A DNA stretch of 64,000 nt from CAIWHR01 sp963708855 (GTDB taxonomy: Bacteria > Pseudomonadota > Gammaproteobacteria > Burkholderiales > Casimicrobiaceae): NCBI GenBank assembly GCA_963708855.1, contig CAVPUM010000010.1, forward strand, positions 62,001 through 126,000, given 5' to 3'. Below are positions 41,222-50,341 of this stretch, piece by piece. The translations under genes were made by a program, and so were the position numbers. Position 1 is the first letter of the stretch. Each line of letters starts with the position of its first letter. The notes below the pieces were generated by a model. That model was not told the origin of the DNA and did not search any database. It saw only the letters and a list, made by a program, of their open reading frames with translations.

Positions 41222-41725
41222 ATGGCCGTATTGCAGATCCTTACCTACCCTGACCCGCGGCTACGAAAGATCGCGGCGCCCGTGTCAGCGGTCACCCCGG
41301 ACGTCCAGAAACTCATTCGCGACATGGCCGACACCATGTACGCGGCCCCCGGCGTCGGGCTCGCGGCCACGCAGGTGGATGTGCACAGGCGCATCGTGGT
41401 GATCGACACGTCCGAAACGCGCGACGAACTTCGCGTCTTCGTCAATCCCGAGATCGTCACGGCCGAGGGAGAAGCCGAGTGTGAGGAAGGCTGTCTCTCG
41501 GTGCCGGGGTATTACGACAAGGTCAGGCGCGCCGCCAGGGTTCGCGTGCGCGCGCTCGACGCGCGCGGGGCAGCGTTCGAGCTCGACGCCGAGGGCATGC
41601 TCGCCGTGTGCATACAGCACGAGATGGAGCATCTGCTGGGCATGGTATTCGTTGACCACCTTTCGCCACTGAAACAGGCGCGGCTCGCCGCGCGGCTGCG
41701 CAAGAAGCAGCGGCTCGCGGGCTGA
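41222..41725 (+). CDS. def: Peptide deformylase
   Basis: 167 aa, Fe2+/Zn2+ enzyme that removes the N-formyl group from new proteins. All three motifs are present: GVGLAATQ, EGCLSVPG (metal-ligand Cys) and QHEMEHLLG (HExxH with two ligand His). Normal length. First gene of a def-fmt-rsmB run on the plus strand. Confidence 0.97.
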   Translation: MAVLQILTYPDPRLRKIAAPVSAVTPDVQKLIRDMADTMYAAPGVGLAATQVDVHRRIVVIDTSETRDELRVFVNPEIVTAEGEAECEEGCLSVPGYYDKVRRAARVRVRALDARGAAFELDAEGMLAVCIQHEMEHLLGMVFVDHLSPLKQARLAARLRKKQRLAG

Positions 41726-41818
41726 TGAACGCCCGCCACGCCCACGGCGCTCGCTGCCCCGCGCGGGGGCAGACAGTGCCCCTCGGGCCGGGCGGGCGCT
41801 GAGACCGAGCGGCTTGGG

Positions 41819-42766
41819 ATGAGAATCGGGTTCGCCGGCACGCCGGCGTTCGCGGCAGCGGTGCTCGGATCGCTGCGGGACGCGGGTTTCGCGATAGCGC
41901 TCGTCCTCACGCAGCCGAACCGACCGCGCGGGCGCGGGTTGAACCTCGTTGCCTCGCCGGTCAAACAGATTGCGCTGGACGCCGGCATTCCGGTCTACGA
42001 ACCCGCGACGCTCGCGCCGGACGCGGCGCGCGCACCTATCCTCGCCAACCGGGTCGATGTGCTCGCCGTCGCGGCGTATGGACTGATCCTGCCTCCGGCG
42101 GTCCTGGCGTGGCCGCGCCATGGCTGCGTCAACGTCCACGCTTCGCTCCTGCCCCGTTGGCGCGGCGCCGCGCCGATCCAGCGCGCTTTGCTGGCGGGGG
42201 ACGCGCAGACCGGCGTCACCCTGATGCAGATGGATGCGGGACTGGACACGGGCCCGATGCTCGATGCCGTCCGCGTTCCGATCGGCCCGCGCGACACGGC
42301 CGCCACGCTCGAGCACAAACTGGCGGTGCAGGGCGCAGACTGCCTGGTCGCTCATTTGCATCGCCTTGCGGCGGGGACGGCCGGGCCACCGGTCGCGCAG
42401 CCTGCGGAAGGTGCCACCTATGCGGCGAAGATCCACAAGTCGGAAGCCGCCATTGACTGGAATGCGTCCGCGGTCGACGTCGACCGCCGAGTGCGCGCGT
42501 TCGACCCGGCGCCGGGCGCCTCTACGGTGCTGGCTGGCGAAAGAATCAAGCTGTGGCGCACACACCCAGCGCAGCTCGTCGCGACGGGTGTAGCGCCCGG
42601 CACCGTACTCGCGATGGAGGGCGACACCATCGTCGTGGCCTGCGGCGCCGGGGCGCTGGGGATCGCGGAGCTGCAGCCCGCGGGGGGGCGACGGATGAGC
42701 GCGGCCGCTTTCGTTGCGGGGCGCCGGCTTGCCCCAGGGGTCCGTTTCGGCGTGGACGCACGGTGA
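41819..42766 (+). CDS. fmt: Methionyl-tRNA formyltransferase
   Basis: 315 aa. Formylates initiator Met-tRNA using 10-formyl-THF. The N-terminal Rossmann domain begins MRIGFAGTPAFAAAVLGSL; the catalytic region reads CVNVHASLLPRWRGAAPIQRALLAGD with the conserved N-x-H-x-S-L-L-P-x-(W/Y)-R-G. The OB-fold C-terminal domain follows from about residue 205. Coupled by function with the preceding deformylase. Confidence 0.97.
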   Translation: MRIGFAGTPAFAAAVLGSLRDAGFAIALVLTQPNRPRGRGLNLVASPVKQIALDAGIPVYEPATLAPDAARAPILANRVDVLAVAAYGLILPPAVLAWPRHGCVNVHASLLPRWRGAAPIQRALLAGDAQTGVTLMQMDAGLDTGPMLDAVRVPIGPRDTAATLEHKLAVQGADCLVAHLHRLAAGTAGPPVAQPAEGATYAAKIHKSEAAIDWNASAVDVDRRVRAFDPAPGASTVLAGERIKLWRTHPAQLVATGVAPGTVLAMEGDTIVVACGAGALGIAELQPAGGRRMSAAAFVAGRRLAPGVRFGVDAR

Positions 42767-42872
42767 CCGGCGGCGCGGGTTCCGGCGCCCGAGCCGTACC
42801 ACGGGCCATGGCCGCCGCGACTCCGGTGCCCGTTCGCCGAACCGGCCTTGGCGCCTCGACCGGGGATCGCGC

Positions 42873-44177
42873 ATGCGCGAAGCGCAGCGTTTAGCCGCCC
42901 TTTCGGTCCGCCGGGTACTCGATGGTTCGACGCTGCCGGTCGCGCTCGCCACGTTTGCGCCGGCGGAGCGGGAAGCACAGGGTCGCCGCCGCGCCCTGGT
43001 GCAGGAACTTGCATACGGCACGCTGCGGCATTGGGGCGCGCTCGATGCGCTGGTACGCATGCTGGCGACGAAGCCCATCGCCGATCCGGTGCTGCAATGC
43101 CTGGTTGCCGTCGCGATCTACCAGCTGGAACACACACGCGCGCCGCCCTTCGCCATCGTCGACCACGCCGTGAACGCGGCGGCCACGTTGACGCGTCCCG
43201 CCGCCAAGGCGCTCGTCAATGCGCTGCTGCGCCGCTTCCTGCGCGAGCGCGACACGCTCAACGAGGCGATGCGTTCGGATCCGGTTGCGCGCTGGTCGCA
43301 TCCGCGCTGGTGGATCGAGCGGGTGCAACGCGAATACCCGGAGCACTGGCAGGACATCCTCGCGGCCGGGAATGCGCGCGCACCGCTTGCGCTGCGCGTG
43401 AACCGCCGCGTTGCCACGCGGGAGTCGCTGCTGGCGGCGCTCGGTGCCGCCGGCCTCGCCGTGATGCCGGCGGGGGAGCACGGAATTATCGTGGAGCCGG
43501 CGGGATCCCTCCGCGCGATGCCGGGGTTCGCCGAGGGGGCTTTCTCGGTGCAGGACCTTGGGGCCCAGCTCGCGGTGCCGCTGCTGCAGGTTCTGCCGGG
43601 TCAGCGGGTCCTCGACGCCTGCGCAGCGCCCGGGGGCAAGACCACGCACATCCTGGAGCTTGCCGACGTCGATCTCGTCGCACTCGATGCGGATGCAGAG
43701 CGCCTGACGCGAGTGCGCGAGAATCTCAACCGGCTGCATCTTGGGGGACCGCGGATGCGTGTCGTCGCCGGCGATGCCGGGGTGCCCGCGCAATGGTGGG
43801 ATGGGCGGCCGTTCGACCGCATCCTGGTGGACGTGCCCTGCACCGCCAGTGGCGTGGTTCGCCGCCATCCCGATGTCAAATGGCTTCGGCGTGAAGCGGA
43901 CATCGATAGCTTCTCGCGCCAGCAGGCAAGGCTCCTCGACGCGCTGTGGGTGTGCCTCGCACCCGGCGGACGCTTGTTGTACGTGACCTGCTCGATCTTC
44001 GACATGGAAAACGAAGGGCAGGTGGCCGCCTTCGTCGCGCGGCACCCCGAGGCGTTGCGCGAAACCCTCATTTTCCCCCCCGCGGTGGCATGTCGTGGCG
44101 CGCAACTCTTGCCTTCGCTCCCCGGCGCGAGCCACAATCAGGACGCATTCTTCTACGCGCTGCTGCGCAAGCCCTGA
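42873..44177 (+). CDS. rsmB: 16S rRNA (cytosine967-C5)-methyltransferase
   Basis: 434 aa, Fmu/Sun protein. A NusB-like N-terminal domain (LSVRRVLDGSTLPVALATF to about 150) precedes the methyltransferase: SAM motif VLDACAAPGGKTTHILEL, catalytic cysteine motif DVPCTASGVVRRHPDVKW and second cysteine VTCSIFDMENEGQVAAF. The ATG at 42873 follows the fmt stop by 106 bases. The upstream extension of the frame overlaps fmt and has no similarity. Confidence 0.96.
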   Translation: MREAQRLAALSVRRVLDGSTLPVALATFAPAEREAQGRRRALVQELAYGTLRHWGALDALVRMLATKPIADPVLQCLVAVAIYQLEHTRAPPFAIVDHAVNAAATLTRPAAKALVNALLRRFLRERDTLNEAMRSDPVARWSHPRWWIERVQREYPEHWQDILAAGNARAPLALRVNRRVATRESLLAALGAAGLAVMPAGEHGIIVEPAGSLRAMPGFAEGAFSVQDLGAQLAVPLLQVLPGQRVLDACAAPGGKTTHILELADVDLVALDADAERLTRVRENLNRLHLGGPRMRVVAGDAGVPAQWWDGRPFDRILVDVPCTASGVVRRHPDVKWLRREADIDSFSRQQARLLDALWVCLAPGGRLLYVTCSIFDMENEGQVAAFVARHPEALRETLIFPPAVACRGAQLLPSLPGASHNQDAFFYALLRKP

Positions 44178-44257
44178 GGGGGTGGCGGCAACGCGGACCC
44201 CGCCCGCCCCGACGCCGACGGATCCTCGGCCCCGTGTTCGACGCCCCGCCCGCCGGC

Positions 44258-44920
44258 ATGCCCCCAGTGCTTCGCTCCTGCTCAGTCCTGCTCGACCCGG
44301 GCGCCGGCCGAACCTGCCCGCATGCATGGGCAAGCAGGTCGGACCGGCGCCCGGGCCTGGCGCTGACACGATGGCTCGTCGGCATCTCGGTGCTGCTCGG
44401 CATCGCCCTGTGCGCGCTTTCCCCGGTGGCGCAGGCCGACACGATTGCCGTCAAGACGGCGGAACTGCGCGCCGATGAGGACGCCTACGTGCTCAATGCA
44501 GAGTTCGAGCTCACGATGAACCCGACGCTGGAGGAGGCGCTGCAGAAAGGCCTTCCTCTGTACTTCGTGTTCGAGTTCGAGTTGCTGCGGCCGCGCTGGT
44601 ACTGGCTGGACGAGAAGGTGCTCGCGCTCTCGACGCAGTACCGTGTTTCGTACAACGCGCTGACCCGGCAGTATCGTGTCGCGACGGGTCTACTCGGCCA
44701 GACCTTCGAATCGCTGGACGAGGTCGAGCGTTTCCTGTCCCGCGTCGCCTCGCGGCAGGTCGCCACACTCGATCAGCTGGCGAAGGGCACGCGCTTTGAC
44801 GCGGCCGTACGGCTGCGGCTCGACGTCAATGCGCTGCCCAAGCCGTTCCAGGTGAGTGCCCTCGCCTCGCGCGAGTGGTCGCTTCAGTCCGAATGGTACC
44901 GCTGGAGCTTCACGCCGTGA
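44258..44920 (+). CDS. DUF4390 protein
   Basis: 220 aa from the chosen ATG. An N-terminal hydrophobic segment (WLVGISVLLGIALCALSPVAQA) looks like a signal peptide but starts about 38 residues in, so the true start may be later than annotated. The conserved domain has LNAEFELTMNPTLEEALQKGLPLYFVFEFELLRPRWYW, the mark of DUF4390 proteins encoded between rsmB and ntrY in betaproteobacteria. Role unknown; periplasmic location inferred. Its stop overlaps the ntrY start (GTGA), implying coupling with the NtrYX system. Confidence 0.82.
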   Translation: MPPVLRSCSVLLDPGAGRTCPHAWASRSDRRPGLALTRWLVGISVLLGIALCALSPVAQADTIAVKTAELRADEDAYVLNAEFELTMNPTLEEALQKGLPLYFVFEFELLRPRWYWLDEKVLALSTQYRVSYNALTRQYRVATGLLGQTFESLDEVERFLSRVASRQVATLDQLAKGTRFDAAVRLRLDVNALPKPFQVSALASREWSLQSEWYRWSFTP

Positions 44921-47073
44921 GCGGCCTCCTGCCATCGCGCGGGATGCGGTGGCTTCTGCTCGTGCTCGTGTGCCTCGGCGCGATATCGCTGTTCCTGCTC
45001 GCGACGGCGTCGGCGAACACGGAGCTCTTCGCGCGGCGCTACGACCTCCTGCTCCTGCTGAACGGCTCGATGGTCGTGCTGCTGATGCTGCTGGTCGGCT
45101 ATCAGCTCTGGCGGCTTTCGCGCAACCTCAAGGCGGGCATCTTCGGTTCGCGCCTCGCAGTGCGCCTTGTCCTGTTTTTCGCGGTGGTCGCGGTGCTGCC
45201 CGGCGCCGTCGTCTACGCGGTGTCGGTCCAGTTCCTGGGCAAGAGCATCGAAAGCTGGTTCGACGTGCGGGTGGACCGCGCGCTCGACGGCGGGTTGAAT
45301 CTCGGGCGCAACGCACTCGATTATCTGCTGAAGGAGACAGGCAACAAGGCCACGCAGATCGCGGTGATGCTGGGCGAGGCCGCGCCGGGCAGCGCCCCGG
45401 CGCGGCTCAACCGCGCAGCCGAGCAGGCCGGGGTGTTCGAAGCGGTCCTGTTTTCGTCGACGGGCCAGGTGCTCGCGGTCGGCGGCATCGGGGATTCGAC
45501 CGCCCCTCCCGAAACGCCCCCGGCACAGGCGCTGCGGCGCGCACGTCTGCAGCAAACGACGTCGGCGATCGAACAGCGCGCCGATGGCGGGCTCGTGCTG
45601 CGCGTCGTGACGCCGGTCAACAGCGACGACCGGCTCGAACCGTTGAAGGTGCTGCAGGTCATCGAGCCCGTGCCGAAAGGGCTGGGTCAGGAGGTCGAAA
45701 AGGTGCAGGCCGGCGCGCGCGATTACCAGGAGATCTCGTTCTCGCGGCAGTCGCTGAAGCGGCTCTACGCGGTGACGCTGACGTTGACGTTGCTGCTCGC
45801 TCTCACGTCGGCGCTGGGTCTCGCCGTGGTGCTGTCGGAGCGATTCTCCGCGCCGCTGGGGCTGCTGGCGGAGGGCACGCGCGCGGTCGCGCAGGGCGAT
45901 TTCACGCGGCGGCAACCGGTGACCTCGCGCGACGAACTGGGCGTGCTGACGGAGTCCTTCAACACGATGACGGCGCAATTGCTCGAGGCGCAACGAAAGA
46001 CCGAGGAGTCGCGCCGCGCGACGGAGACCACGCGCGCCTACCTCGAAAGCATTCTGGGAAACCTGTCGGCCGGAGTGCTCGCGTTCGACGATGAGTATCG
46101 TCTGCGCACGGCAAATGCCAGCGCGACGGTGATCCTGCAGCAGCCGTTGGCCGAATTGACCGACGTGCCGCTGGCCGACTGGGGGCGCGTGCTACCGGCC
46201 GTCGCCCCGTTTGCCGAACTTGTCGCGGGCGGCTTTCGCGCGAGCGGGGACGCGCATTGGCAGAAACAATCCGAACTCTCGGTGTCCAGCCTGATGCGCA
46301 CGCTGCTGATGCGCGGTTCGCGGTTGCCGGTGAGCCCGGTGGCCGGCTACGTCGTGGTCTTCGACGACGTCACCGATCTTGCGCAGGCGCAGCGCGACGC
46401 CGCGTGGGGCGAGGTCGCGCGCCGGCTGGCGCACGAGATCAAGAACCCGCTGACACCGATCCAGCTTTCGGCGGAGCGACTGGAGCGAAAGCTGGCGCCC
46501 AAGCTCGACGGGCCCGACCAGGAAACCCTGGCGCGCGGCGCGCAGACGATCATCGCGCAGGTGGCCGCGATGAAACACATGGTTGACGACTTCGCGGTCT
46601 ATGCACGGCAGGCGCGCCCGGGCACCATGCAGCCCGTGAACGTCGGCACCCTCTTGCTCGACGTGCTCGCGCTGTACGACAATCTTCGCCCCCACGTCAC
46701 CGTGTCGCTTCCACCCGAGCCGGTCGTCGTGCAGGGCGAGCCGACCCGCCTGCGCCAGGTGTTCCACAATCTCCTGCAGAACGCCATCGACGCCCAGAGC
46801 GAGTTGGCCGAGCCGCGCTACGACATCGTGCTGGAGGCGAGGGGTGACGAACTCGCGCTCGCGTTTTCCGATGCCGGCGCCGGCTTCCCCGATGCCGTGC
46901 TGCACCGTGCGTTCGAGCCCTACGTGACGACGAAGGCAAAGGGCACCGGCCTCGGCCTCGCCATCGTGAAGAAGATCGTGGAAGAGCACCATGGCCGCGT
47001 CGAGCTCGCCAATGCCTCGCCGCGAGGCGCCCGGGTCACGCTGATTTTCCCGCGCGGTGCCGCGCCGGCGTAG
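44917..47073 (+). CDS. ntrY: Nitrogen-regulation-type sensor kinase NtrY
   Basis: 718 aa. Transmembrane helices near the N-terminus (WLLLVLVCLGAISLFLLAT, NGSMVVLLMLLVGYQLW, VLFFAVVAVLPGAVVYAVSV) and a fourth at about 290-312 enclose a periplasmic region. HAMP, a PAS domain (YLESILGNLSAGVLAFDDEYRLRTAN) and HisKA with the phospho-His in RLAHEIKNPLTPIQLSAERL follow, then the ATPase domain (NLLQNAIDAQ; GTGLGLAIVKKIVEEHHG). GTG start chosen for the GTGA overlap with the upstream gene. Partner is the following ntrX. Confidence 0.93.
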   Translation: MSGLLPSRGMRWLLLVLVCLGAISLFLLATASANTELFARRYDLLLLLNGSMVVLLMLLVGYQLWRLSRNLKAGIFGSRLAVRLVLFFAVVAVLPGAVVYAVSVQFLGKSIESWFDVRVDRALDGGLNLGRNALDYLLKETGNKATQIAVMLGEAAPGSAPARLNRAAEQAGVFEAVLFSSTGQVLAVGGIGDSTAPPETPPAQALRRARLQQTTSAIEQRADGGLVLRVVTPVNSDDRLEPLKVLQVIEPVPKGLGQEVEKVQAGARDYQEISFSRQSLKRLYAVTLTLTLLLALTSALGLAVVLSERFSAPLGLLAEGTRAVAQGDFTRRQPVTSRDELGVLTESFNTMTAQLLEAQRKTEESRRATETTRAYLESILGNLSAGVLAFDDEYRLRTANASATVILQQPLAELTDVPLADWGRVLPAVAPFAELVAGGFRASGDAHWQKQSELSVSSLMRTLLMRGSRLPVSPVAGYVVVFDDVTDLAQAQRDAAWGEVARRLAHEIKNPLTPIQLSAERLERKLAPKLDGPDQETLARGAQTIIAQVAAMKHMVDDFAVYARQARPGTMQPVNVGTLLLDVLALYDNLRPHVTVSLPPEPVVVQGEPTRLRQVFHNLLQNAIDAQSELAEPRYDIVLEARGDELALAFSDAGAGFPDAVLHRAFEPYVTTKAKGTGLGLAIVKKIVEEHHGRVELANASPRGARVTLIFPRGAAPA

Positions 47074-47085
47074 GATACGCACCTG

Positions 47086-48408
47086 ATGATGCCCACCAAG
47101 GAAATTCTGGTTGTCGACGACGAAGTCGGCATTCGCGAGCTGCTGTCCGAGATCCTGCAGGACGAGGGCTACCGCGTGAGCCTCGCGGAGAACGCGACGG
47201 CGGCGCGCGCGTACCGCGTCCGGGAACGACCGGCGCTGGTGCTCCTCGATATCTGGATGCCGGACACCGACGGGGTGACGCTGTTGCGGGAGTGGGGAGC
47301 ATCCGGTCAGCTCACGATGCCCGTCATCATGATGTCCGGCCACGGCACGATCGAAACAGCCGTCGAGGCAACCAAGATCGGCGCCTTCGACTTCCTGGAG
47401 AAGCCGATCGGCCTGCAGAAACTGCTGGGCACGGTGGCGCGTGCGCTCAAGGTCGCGCTGGCCCGCGAGCCGCGCCGCGTGTCCCTCGCCGCCATCGGCA
47501 CGAGCGCGGCCATGCGCGACGTCGAGCGCCAGATGGAACAGGTGCTCGCTGCCCGCAAGCCGATGCTTGTTCTCGGCGAGCCCGGCGCGGGACACGAGGT
47601 GGCGGCACGCGCGGTGCACGCGGCCGACACGCCCCGGGTTGCGCTTCCCGCCGGTGCGCGGCTTGCAGCGAATCCGCTCGCACTGCTCGAAGAGGCCCGC
47701 GACGGCACGCTGCATTGTTCCGAGATCGGCCAATACGCGAAGGGAGAGCAGCGCGGGCTCGCCTTCCTGCTGCCGAAGCTCGACAAGGCGAACGTGACGC
47801 TTGTCTGCACCAGCACCGAGCCGCTGGGGAACATGGCCGCCGAGGGCAAGTTCGATGCGGCGCTGCTCGCGGCGCTTTCCGTCGGCGCCGTGCTGCTCCC
47901 GCCGCTTCGCGCGCGGCGCGAGGACATCCCGGCGCTGATCGAGCGGTTCTGGCACGAAGTCCTCACGCAGGAACGCAACGCGCAGAACGCCCCCACCGCC
48001 CCCGTGCGCGCGCTCGCGACCTTGCCTCAGGCTGCGATGAACCTGCTGGCCGGAGCGTACTGGCCCGGCAATCTCGACCATCTGCAGAGCGTCGTCGCCA
48101 ATCTCGCCCTCTTCGCCGGCAGCGGCGAAATCACCGGCGATCACGTGAAGCGGCTCCTGGGCGAGGCGGCCGCGGCAAATCAGGCGGTTGCCCCGGAGAT
48201 CACGGCCCGCTTCTTCGAGCTGCCCCTGCGCGAGGCGCGCGAGGCGTTCGAGCGGATCTACTTCGAGCAATTGCTGGGACGCGAACAAAGCAACATGAGC
48301 CGCGTGGCGGAACGGGCGGGGCTCGAGCGCACGCACCTCTACCGCAAGCTGAAGCAGCTGTCCATCCGTTTCGCCCGACGCGGCGACGACGGCAATGGCG
48401 GCGGCTGA
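47086..48408 (+). CDS. ntrX: NtrX-type response regulator with degenerate AAA+ domain
   Basis: 440 aa. Receiver domain with Asp55 in LVLLDIWMPDTDG and Lys107 in LEKP. The central sigma54-activator domain is degraded: the Walker A site reads GEPGAGHE (164-171) with His170 in place of the essential Lys, the GAFTGA loop that contacts sigma54 is absent, and no clear Walker B D-E is seen. Late core motifs PPLRARREDIPALIERF and YWPGNLDHLQSVV remain. The FIS-type helix-turn-helix (NMSRVAERAGLERTHLYRKLKQL) is intact. It therefore probably binds DNA and acts without ATP-driven sigma54 activation. Confidence 0.92.
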   Translation: MMPTKEILVVDDEVGIRELLSEILQDEGYRVSLAENATAARAYRVRERPALVLLDIWMPDTDGVTLLREWGASGQLTMPVIMMSGHGTIETAVEATKIGAFDFLEKPIGLQKLLGTVARALKVALAREPRRVSLAAIGTSAAMRDVERQMEQVLAARKPMLVLGEPGAGHEVAARAVHAADTPRVALPAGARLAANPLALLEEARDGTLHCSEIGQYAKGEQRGLAFLLPKLDKANVTLVCTSTEPLGNMAAEGKFDAALLAALSVGAVLLPPLRARREDIPALIERFWHEVLTQERNAQNAPTAPVRALATLPQAAMNLLAGAYWPGNLDHLQSVVANLALFAGSGEITGDHVKRLLGEAAAANQAVAPEITARFFELPLREAREAFERIYFEQLLGREQSNMSRVAERAGLERTHLYRKLKQLSIRFARRGDDGNGGG

Positions 48409-48448
48409 CGCGACCGCGCTGCGCCAGGCACCTGCCTCAAGTCCGTGC

Positions 48449-50329
48449 ATGAGCGAAACCGCCGGCTCATCGAAGCGCATGTCGCCGCTCGTCATCGGTG
48501 CGATCGGCGTGGTCTACGGCGACATCGGCACCTCGCCGCTCTACACGCTGCGGCAATGTTTCGGCGGCGAGCATCCGGTGCCGCTGACCCCGGCGAACGT
48601 GCTGGGCATCCTGTCGATCATCTTCTGGGCGCTGATCATCATCGTCACGGCAAAGTACGTCACCCTGATCATGCGCGCCGACAACCGCGGCGAGGGCGGC
48701 ATCCTGGCGTTGACGGCGCTGGTCTCGCGCGGACTGGGCAATCACGGCCGTCGCCGGTGGTGGCTCGTCGGATTCGGCATCTTCGGCGCCGCCATGTTCT
48801 ATGGCGATGGGATGATCACGCCGGCGATATCGGTGCTGGGCGCCGTCGAGGGCCTCGAGATCATCGCCCCGGAGCTGCATCCCTTCATCGTCCCGGTGAC
48901 GGTCGCGATCGTGCTGGCGCTGTTCGCGATCCAGAAGCGCGGTACCGCGACCGTGGGCCGGCTGTTCGGCCCGGTCATGTGCGCGTGGTTCATCGTGCTG
49001 GCGATCCTCGGGCTGTTGCAGGTTATCGAGCACCCGCAGGTGCTGGGCGCGATCAATCCCGCCCGCGCACTCGCCTTCATTGCCGCCAATCCGCACCTCG
49101 CCTTCCTGGCGCTGGGTGCCGTCGTGCTCGCGGTCACTGGCACCGAGGCGCTCTACGCCGACATGGGCCATTTCGGCGCCACGCCGATCCGCCGCGCGTG
49201 GCTCTGGTTCGTGATGCCGGCACTGGTGCTCAATTATTTCGGGCAAGGCGCCCTGCTGCTCGCCGACCCGGCGGCGATCAAGAATCCCTTCTATCTGCTC
49301 GCCCCGCAGTGGGCGCTGATCCCGCTGGTCGTGCTCGCGACGTGCGCCGCGGTGATCGCGTCGCAGGCCGTGATCTCGGGGGCGTTCTCGCTGACGCGCG
49401 CGGCGATCCAGATGGGATACTGCCCGCGGCTAAAGATCCAGCACACGTCGGACCGCCAGATCGGCCAGATCTATGTCCCGTTCATCAACTGGACGCTGCT
49501 GATCGCAGTGGTTCTGCTCGTGGCGGGCTTCAGGAGCTCCGACAACCTCGGCGGCGCCTACGGCATCGCCGTGACGCTCGCGATGCTGATCGACTCCGTG
49601 CTGATCTTCGTGGTCATGCGTCGCATCTGGGGCTGGAGCCGGCTCGTCGCTTTTGCCATCGCCGTGCCGCTATTCCTGATCGACCTGTCATTTCTCGCTT
49701 CGAATTCGCTCAAGGTGCCGGCGGGCGGCTGGTTCCCCCTGCTGATCGGCGGAGCCGCTTTCACGGTGCTCACCACGTGGAAACGCGGCCGTGCGTTGCT
49801 GATGGAACGCCTCGCCGGGGACTCGATGCCGCTCGGCCTCTTCATCGAAAGCATTGCGATGAGCCCGCCGCCCCGCGTCCCGGGCACGGCAGTGTTCCTT
49901 ACCTCGACGGCCGATCGCGTGCCGCACGCGCTGCTCCATAACCTGAAGCACAACAAGGTGCTGCACGATCGCGTGGTGTTCCTGACCATTCATACGCAGG
50001 ATTTTCCGCGCGTCGCGGCGGCCGAGCGCGTGCGCATCGCCGAGCTCGGCTGCGCGTTCTTGCGGATGGACGCCTATTACGGTTTTGCCGAGGATCCCGA
50101 CGTGCCCGAGCTGCTGGAGTCGATCGGCGAGCAGGGATTCGGGTTCGACATGATGGACACGTCGTTCTTCGTTTCCCGCGAGACGCTGATCCCGAGCGTG
50201 GCGCCGGGGATGGCGTTGTGGCGCGAGCGGCTGTTTGTTTCGATGTCGAAGATGGCGGTCAAGGCGACCGACTTCTTCCACATCCCGACCAACCGCGTCG
50301 TGGAGCTGGGGACGCAAGTCGAACTGTAG
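48449..50329 (+). CDS. kup: Kup-type potassium uptake protein
   Basis: 626 aa, K+/H+ symporter of the KUP/HAK/KT family. The family N-terminus is GAIGVVYGDIGTSPLYTLRQCFGG, followed by about 12 hydrophobic helices (for example NVLGILSIIFWALIIIVTAKYV and FVMPALVLNYFGQGALLL) and a C-terminal cytoplasmic domain (GTAVFLTSTADRVPHALLHNLKHNKVLHDRVVFLT). I chose ATG 48449 by comparison with family starts; an in-frame ATG at 48395 overlaps ntrX. Confidence 0.95.
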   Translation: MSETAGSSKRMSPLVIGAIGVVYGDIGTSPLYTLRQCFGGEHPVPLTPANVLGILSIIFWALIIIVTAKYVTLIMRADNRGEGGILALTALVSRGLGNHGRRRWWLVGFGIFGAAMFYGDGMITPAISVLGAVEGLEIIAPELHPFIVPVTVAIVLALFAIQKRGTATVGRLFGPVMCAWFIVLAILGLLQVIEHPQVLGAINPARALAFIAANPHLAFLALGAVVLAVTGTEALYADMGHFGATPIRRAWLWFVMPALVLNYFGQGALLLADPAAIKNPFYLLAPQWALIPLVVLATCAAVIASQAVISGAFSLTRAAIQMGYCPRLKIQHTSDRQIGQIYVPFINWTLLIAVVLLVAGFRSSDNLGGAYGIAVTLAMLIDSVLIFVVMRRIWGWSRLVAFAIAVPLFLIDLSFLASNSLKVPAGGWFPLLIGGAAFTVLTTWKRGRALLMERLAGDSMPLGLFIESIAMSPPPRVPGTAVFLTSTADRVPHALLHNLKHNKVLHDRVVFLTIHTQDFPRVAAAERVRIAELGCAFLRMDAYYGFAEDPDVPELLESIGEQGFGFDMMDTSFFVSRETLIPSVAPGMALWRERLFVSMSKMAVKATDFFHIPTNRVVELGTQVEL

Positions 50330-50341
50330 GACCGCCCCCGG

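Noticed and set aside
42714..42872. Longer rsmB start inside fmt
   Set aside because: The extension overlaps fmt in another frame and is Arg/Gly-rich without similarity to the NusB-like domain.
48395..48448. Longer kup start overlapping ntrX
   Set aside because: Family comparison favours the ATG at 48449, which begins shortly before the conserved GAIGVVYGDIGTSPLY.
46192..48495. 767-codon minus-strand frame opposite ntrY/ntrX
   Set aside because: Shadow of two real genes; low-complexity Arg/Gly/His composition and no motifs.
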